DNA of 64,000 bases. Origin: JACOMS01 sp051252005 (GTDB lineage: Bacteria; Pseudomonadota; Alphaproteobacteria; Caulobacterales; Maricaulaceae). This document shows positions 60,598 to 64,000 of the stretch, in pieces. The stretch's first letter is position 1, and the number at the start of each line of letters is the position of its first letter. The stretch covers positions 186,001 to 250,000 of the forward strand of contig JBPOEZ010000003.1 of NCBI GenBank assembly GCA_051252005.1. Direction: 5' to 3'. Below the pieces are notes generated by a model. It did no database searches, was not told where the DNA came from, and saw only the letters and a program-made list of their open reading frames with translations. The position numbers and the translations under genes were made by a program.

Positions 60598-62154
60598 ATG
60601 TTTCATTTGATATTCGCTGACAACCCTAAAGGCGACATGATGGAAATATTCACGAGTACAGCCGCGCGCGGACTAAACTTGCTCGGTTCGCTTTTCCTTT
60701 TTGCCATAGGCTTCACCGCGCTCGTCGTGATTATCCTATTCATCCGCGACATAACACAAACCAAAGATGCTATTCGCCGGAACTATCCAGTCATTGGGCG
60801 GTTCCGCACGCTTTTTTCAGAACTCGGTGAGTTTTTTCGCCAGTATTTCTTTGCCATGGACCGCGAAGAACTGCCCTTTAACAGAGCTGAACGCGAATGG
60901 ATCGAGGGCGTGACAAAGCACGGTACAGATACTGTACCGTTTGGCTCGACGCGTCCGATGACGCCGGGGGCTGTAATTTTCGCCAATGGTATGTTCCCAA
61001 AGCTTGAGAGCGAGCCGTTCGAAGCGCCATCAATCACCATCGGACCTGACTCTCGCGCGCCTTACACACCCAACAGCTATTTCAACATATCCGCCATGAG
61101 TTTTGGCGCGCTGTCAAAACCCGCCGTACAGGCACTTTCGCGCGGCGCGAAAATGGCTGGATGCTGGCTCAATACGGGGGAAGGCGGCGTGTCGCCCTAT
61201 CACCTTGAAGGCGAATGCGATATTGTCTTTCAGCTTGGCACAGGGAAGTTTGGAGCCCGCAACCCAGACATGACCCTCAACACTGATAAGCTTAAAAAAA
61301 TCTGTGAAAACCCGAACATTAAAATGGTCGAAATCAAACTCTCGCAGGGCGCAAAACCCGGGAAAGGCGGCATACTACCCGCCGCTAAAGTCACGGAAGA
61401 GATCGCAGAAATTCGCGGTATTCCGGCCGGCGAAGACGCTATCTCTCCGAACCGTCATGTGGAAGCTAGCAACCCCGAAGAACTGCTTGAGTTGATCCGC
61501 CTCGTCAGAGAAACATCAGGGCGTCCAGTCGGCATTAAATTTGTTGTCGGGAACATGCTTCCAGTCAGAGAACTCATCAATACGATTAAAAAACATGGCC
61601 CCGCCAGCGCGCCAGATTATATGGTTTTGGACGGCGGCGACGGCGGAACGGGCGCAGCTCCGATGCCTCTTATCGACAATGTCGGGCTGACCATTCGAGA
61701 AAGCCTTCCCGCAGTCGATGACCTTTTGCGCGAGGCCGGACTGCGGGAGCGTATCGTGCTTGTAGCCTCAGGCAAACTGATCACGCCCGCAGAAGTCGCA
61801 TGGGCGTTTTGCGCCGGAGCCGATTTTGTCAATTCTGCGCGCGGTTTTATGTTTTCGCTGGGCTGCATTCAGGCGCTTAAGTGCCACAAAAATACCTGCC
61901 CGACGGGTATCACGACCCACAATAAAGGCCTTCAAGATGGGCTAAATCCCGCGAACAAAGCCGTCCGCGTGAGTAATTATTGCAAATCCATGCGCAAAGA
62001 AGTCGACATGATCGCTCATAGCTGCGGCGTCGATTATCCCCGCGCCCTCACCCGTGATCATGCTATGATTGTGCAAGTCACAGGTAGATCCAAACCCTTC
62101 TCTAAAGTATGGAGCAACAGTCAATACGCAACGGAAAGAAGCAAAAACGTCTAA
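60598..62154 (+). CDS. Membrane-anchored glutamate-synthase-like FMN protein
   Basis: A 518-residue protein. Residues about 20-50 are a membrane helix (LNLLGSLFLFAIGFTALVVI), and most of the rest is the FMN and iron-sulfur domain of the large glutamate synthase subunit: NISAMSFGALSKPAVQALSR, GCWLNTGEGGVSPYHLEGEC, VEIKLSQGAKPGKGGILPAA, DGGDGGTGAAPMPLID, and the cysteine motif LKCHKNTCPTGITT. The glutaminase and C-terminal glxC domains of GltB are absent. I chose the ATG at 60598, after AAAGG. It may be an archaeal-type glutamate synthase or an enzyme of another pathway. Confidence 0.88.
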   Translation: MFHLIFADNPKGDMMEIFTSTAARGLNLLGSLFLFAIGFTALVVIILFIRDITQTKDAIRRNYPVIGRFRTLFSELGEFFRQYFFAMDREELPFNRAEREWIEGVTKHGTDTVPFGSTRPMTPGAVIFANGMFPKLESEPFEAPSITIGPDSRAPYTPNSYFNISAMSFGALSKPAVQALSRGAKMAGCWLNTGEGGVSPYHLEGECDIVFQLGTGKFGARNPDMTLNTDKLKKICENPNIKMVEIKLSQGAKPGKGGILPAAKVTEEIAEIRGIPAGEDAISPNRHVEASNPEELLELIRLVRETSGRPVGIKFVVGNMLPVRELINTIKKHGPASAPDYMVLDGGDGGTGAAPMPLIDNVGLTIRESLPAVDDLLREAGLRERIVLVASGKLITPAEVAWAFCAGADFVNSARGFMFSLGCIQALKCHKNTCPTGITTHNKGLQDGLNPANKAVRVSNYCKSMRKEVDMIAHSCGVDYPRALTRDHAMIVQVTGRSKPFSKVWSNSQYATERSKNV

Positions 62155-62277
62155 TTATGGAGTGGCAGGCTTGGCCGCCGCTTTACGGGGCCGCGCAAAA
62201 TGCTCACCCCATCCGTCGTCGTGATTGGTGAGCATGCCAAGCGGATCGGCTGCTGCGTCAAACCCTGCATCTCTCAT
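62155..62277 (-). CDS. 40-residue peptide overlapping the arsR gene, function unknown
   Basis: A short gene whose ATG overlaps the stop of the ArsR-type regulator by 4 bp (ATGA). The product starts MRDAGFDAAADPLGMLTNHD, has DDGWGEHFARPRK in the middle and ends AAAKPATP. It has no signal or membrane segment. Coupling to the regulator makes it likely to be translated, but I do not recognise the family; it could also be the remnant of a longer partner gene. Confidence 0.5.
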   Translation of the reverse strand: MRDAGFDAAADPLGMLTNHDDGWGEHFARPRKAAAKPATP

Positions 62278-62591
62278 GAGCGGTCTCCTTCGATGAGTGA
62301 TTTAAGTCCGGCCAATTTATTGTCCCAGAATTCATCATAGGATTCGAGCCATTCCGTGGCAGGCTTCAAACCCTCCCGCCGGATGCTGTGAATACGTTCG
62401 CGCCCGCTTGGCGTAATCGTGATGAGGCCGCCCGCCTCTAGGATACGCACATGTTTAGAAACGCCGGGCCGCGTCATATCAAATGCGTCGCAAATCTCTT
62501 GCAGGGTGAGATCCCCCCCTGCAAGTAGCCCAATAATGCCACGCCGTGTCGGGTCTGCGAGCGCCTTAAAAACAGCTTGTTGTTCATCCAT
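62274..62591 (-). CDS. ArsR-family transcriptional regulator
   Basis: A 105-residue winged helix-turn-helix repressor: VFKALADPTRRGIIGLLAGG, LQEICDAFDMTRPGVSKHVR (recognition helix), then ITITPSGRERIHSIRR as the wing. No cysteine metal-binding pair is present (no ELCVCDL motif), so it is not the arsenic type; it fits the group often paired with SRPBCC/AHSA1 proteins. ATG at 62591 has GGAGG upstream. The short gene that follows overlaps by 4 bp. Confidence 0.9.
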   Translation of the reverse strand: MDEQQAVFKALADPTRRGIIGLLAGGDLTLQEICDAFDMTRPGVSKHVRILEAGGLITITPSGRERIHSIRREGLKPATEWLESYDEFWDNKLAGLKSLIEGDRS

Positions 62592-62654
62592 AAGTACCTC
62601 CAACTTTTAATTGGAAGCCTTCTGGTTTCATGTCAAGTTATTTATGCGGATCCG

Positions 62655-63392
62655 TTAAGCGACATCAAAGCCATGCTGTCCAAAAACTTCGTCCAAAAGC
62701 TCAAGCGTGCTTGACCAAGCGCGGCGCTCTGAATCTACATTATGCTTGAGTACGCCGTCGCCGCTATCCGCGCCAGGGACCATAAAGGCATGGGTTGTGT
62801 TCCCGTATGCATGAAGTTGCCAATCGCATTTACCAGCCGTAAGTTCTTCGCCAAGCGCCGTAACATGAGCCGGCGGTGCCATCGGGTCATCCCATCCGTG
62901 AGCGACAAGCACTTTAGCTTTAATCGCCTTTTTCGGAAGATCCGGCGCATCAAGCAAACCGTGAAAACTGATCGCGGCTTTAAGGCCAGCGCCAGAACGG
63001 GCCATATCAAGCGTGCAAAGACCGCCAAAACAAAAGCCCATAGCCGCCATATGCGACGCGTCGACTTCTGGTAGGTCAGCCGCCGCCTTCACGCCAGCTT
63101 TAAGACGGTTTAGCAGCGCCTTACGGTCATTTTTTAGCGGCATCATCATCGCTTGTTTGTCTTCTATAGTCTCAGGAAGCGCTCCGTCACCGTAATTATC
63201 AAGCGCGAAACCGACATAGCCGAGCGCAGCCATTTGGATGGCTTTATCTTCCGCAAAGCTGTCTCGCCCGCCCCAAGCGTGATTGATTAAGACGCACGGT
63301 TTTGGATCAGCATAGCTTTCATCCCACGCCATATAGCCAATACATTTTTGCTTTCCGTCCATATATTCTACGGGCTTTGTCTTGATGTTCAT
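62655..63392 (-). CDS. Dienelactone hydrolase family protein
   Basis: A 245-residue soluble alpha/beta hydrolase. The nucleophile is the Cys in MAAMGFCFGGLCTLDMARSG, the acid Asp in LVAHGWDDPMAPPAHVTALG, and the His in YGNTTHAFMVPGADSG. The Cys nucleophile is typical of the family, which opens lactones in aromatic degradation but also acts on other esters. I chose the ATG at 63392, preceded by GGAG. It lies 63 bp upstream of the arsR gene and may be its target. Confidence 0.9.
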   Translation of the reverse strand: MNIKTKPVEYMDGKQKCIGYMAWDESYADPKPCVLINHAWGGRDSFAEDKAIQMAALGYVGFALDNYGDGALPETIEDKQAMMMPLKNDRKALLNRLKAGVKAAADLPEVDASHMAAMGFCFGGLCTLDMARSGAGLKAAISFHGLLDAPDLPKKAIKAKVLVAHGWDDPMAPPAHVTALGEELTAGKCDWQLHAYGNTTHAFMVPGADSGDGVLKHNVDSERRAWSSTLELLDEVFGQHGFDVA

Positions 63393-63551
63393 AACGGGCT
63401 CCAATGCAATGCGTTCAGACTTGAGTTTAAAATTTGGCGCAATCTAACCAGATTAACGCTGTGGTCAACGGTGACTTATCGCAGCTCTATTAAGAGAATA
63501 TTAGCCATATTTGCTTTCAATAGGGCGATTAACTTAAAAGAGGCTTATCTC

Positions 63552-64000
63552 ATGTCCGTCCGTTTACTGACTCTCTCCGCCGCGTCCGCGCTAGTACTCG
63601 TTGCCTGCAGCACGACGCAGGAAAACCCGAACTATAAATATAGCACAAAGTACAAGGCCTCGACGCCCTACACCACGACGTCAAGCGCGACGACACAAAA
63701 TGCAAGCTACATCGGCACGACAACAACAACCACTTACCCGTCCAGCCAGCACCAAACGGTCTCGACACAGACAGGTTACACAACGGTTGACGATCAATGC
63801 CTACGCTCTGAAAAACGCCGTGAACTCGTTGGGAGCGCTATTGGCGGCGCAGCGGGCGCTTATGCCGGTAAAGAGCTTATTGGCGGCACAAAAGGCCTCG
63901 TGGCTGGCGGCGTTCTTGGCGCAGCCGCCGGATATGGCATTGGCGATAAGACGATAAATTGCGATCCAATTTCCGTCCCTGCTTCGCAGTATAGCACGGT
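63552..64000 (+). CDS. Glycine-zipper lipoprotein, cut by the window end
   Basis: The frame starts at the ATG at 63552 and stays open to the edge (149 codons). The lipobox is VLVAC (about Cys19). A Thr/Ser/Tyr-rich stretch follows up to about residue 80, then DDQCLRSEKRRELVGSAIGG and AGAYAGKELIGGTKGLVAGG as a glycine-zipper hairpin, and INCDPISV. It resembles the two other zipper proteins of the window in design, but not closely in sequence. Envelope location is likely. Confidence 0.8.
   Translation, partial: MSVRLLTLSAASALVLVACSTTQENPNYKYSTKYKASTPYTTTSSATTQNASYIGTTTTTTYPSSQHQTVSTQTGYTTVDDQCLRSEKRRELVGSAIGGAAGAYAGKELIGGTKGLVAGGVLGAAAGYGIGDKTINCDPISVPASQYST

Noticed and set aside
62274..62591. 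Arsenic-resistance regulator
   Set aside because: The metal-binding cysteines of ArsR are absent and no ars genes are nearby.

Overview
The window looks like the chromosome of an alphaproteobacterium, most likely from the Caulobacterales/Hyphomonadales side of the class. Supporting signs are the cox operon order ctaC-ctaD-ctaB-small ORF-ctaG-ctaE-DUF983, a DnaG that has lost most of its zinc ligands, a dnaG-rpoD pair, a three-gene DUF3489/DUF2924/serine-recombinase module, glycine-zipper envelope proteins and a TonB-dependent receptor. Base composition looks close to 50% G+C by eye; it was not computed. No species is claimed.

Layout. 1-10.5 kb is a metal-resistance island. It opens with the tail of an IS3-type transposase, then a P1B-4 metal ATPase and a czcCBA-type RND efflux operon with a small CzcI-like protein, all on the minus strand. 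A MerR-type regulator and a plus-strand pair (a short CDF-type transporter with an unusual metal site and a membrane methyltransferase) follow. Two promoters with the 19-bp spacer typical of MerR regulation and matching dyads lie before the czc operon and before the CDF gene. 10.5-13.5 kb is a mobile module ending in a large serine recombinase, next to a CAU-anticodon tRNA. 13.7-20.2 kb holds a SIMPL-domain protein and the aa3-type cytochrome c oxidase structural and assembly genes. 20.4-24.8 kb has tldD, a DUF937 protein and a POT peptide transporter with a large insertion.

24.9-32.3 kb is the most interesting stretch: a BlaI/MecI-type repressor, an M56 (BlaR1-like) membrane protease fused through a charged coiled coil to an M23 peptidoglycan endopeptidase, a TonB-dependent receptor, and a convergent penicillin-acylase-family hydrolase. 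This could be a cell-wall sensing locus in which the usual penicillin-binding sensor is replaced by a peptidoglycan hydrolase domain. 32.4-38.9 kb holds small envelope genes (DUF533, an exported TPR-like protein, a Kazal-domain lipoprotein), two 2OG-Fe(II)-oxygenase-like genes, a flavin monooxygenase and an outer-membrane barrel protein. 39-45.3 kb carries a CoxE-like VWA protein, a dihydroorotase, two tandem glycine-zipper proteins, an IscU-like protein, rimM and a MarC-family protein. The RNase P RNA gene lies at 45.4-45.8 kb with a visible promoter.

46.2-56.2 kb is a metabolic block: DUF1304, an amidohydrolase, an acyl-CoA synthetase, DUF924, a DJ-1/PfpI protein, an HSL-type esterase, a GST, an SDR, a GMC oxidoreductase and a lipocalin. 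56.5-60.5 kb is rpoD and dnaG. 60.6 kb to the end has a membrane-anchored glutamate-synthase-like flavoprotein, an ArsR regulator with an overlapping 40-aa gene, a dienelactone hydrolase, and a glycine-zipper lipoprotein cut by the window edge.
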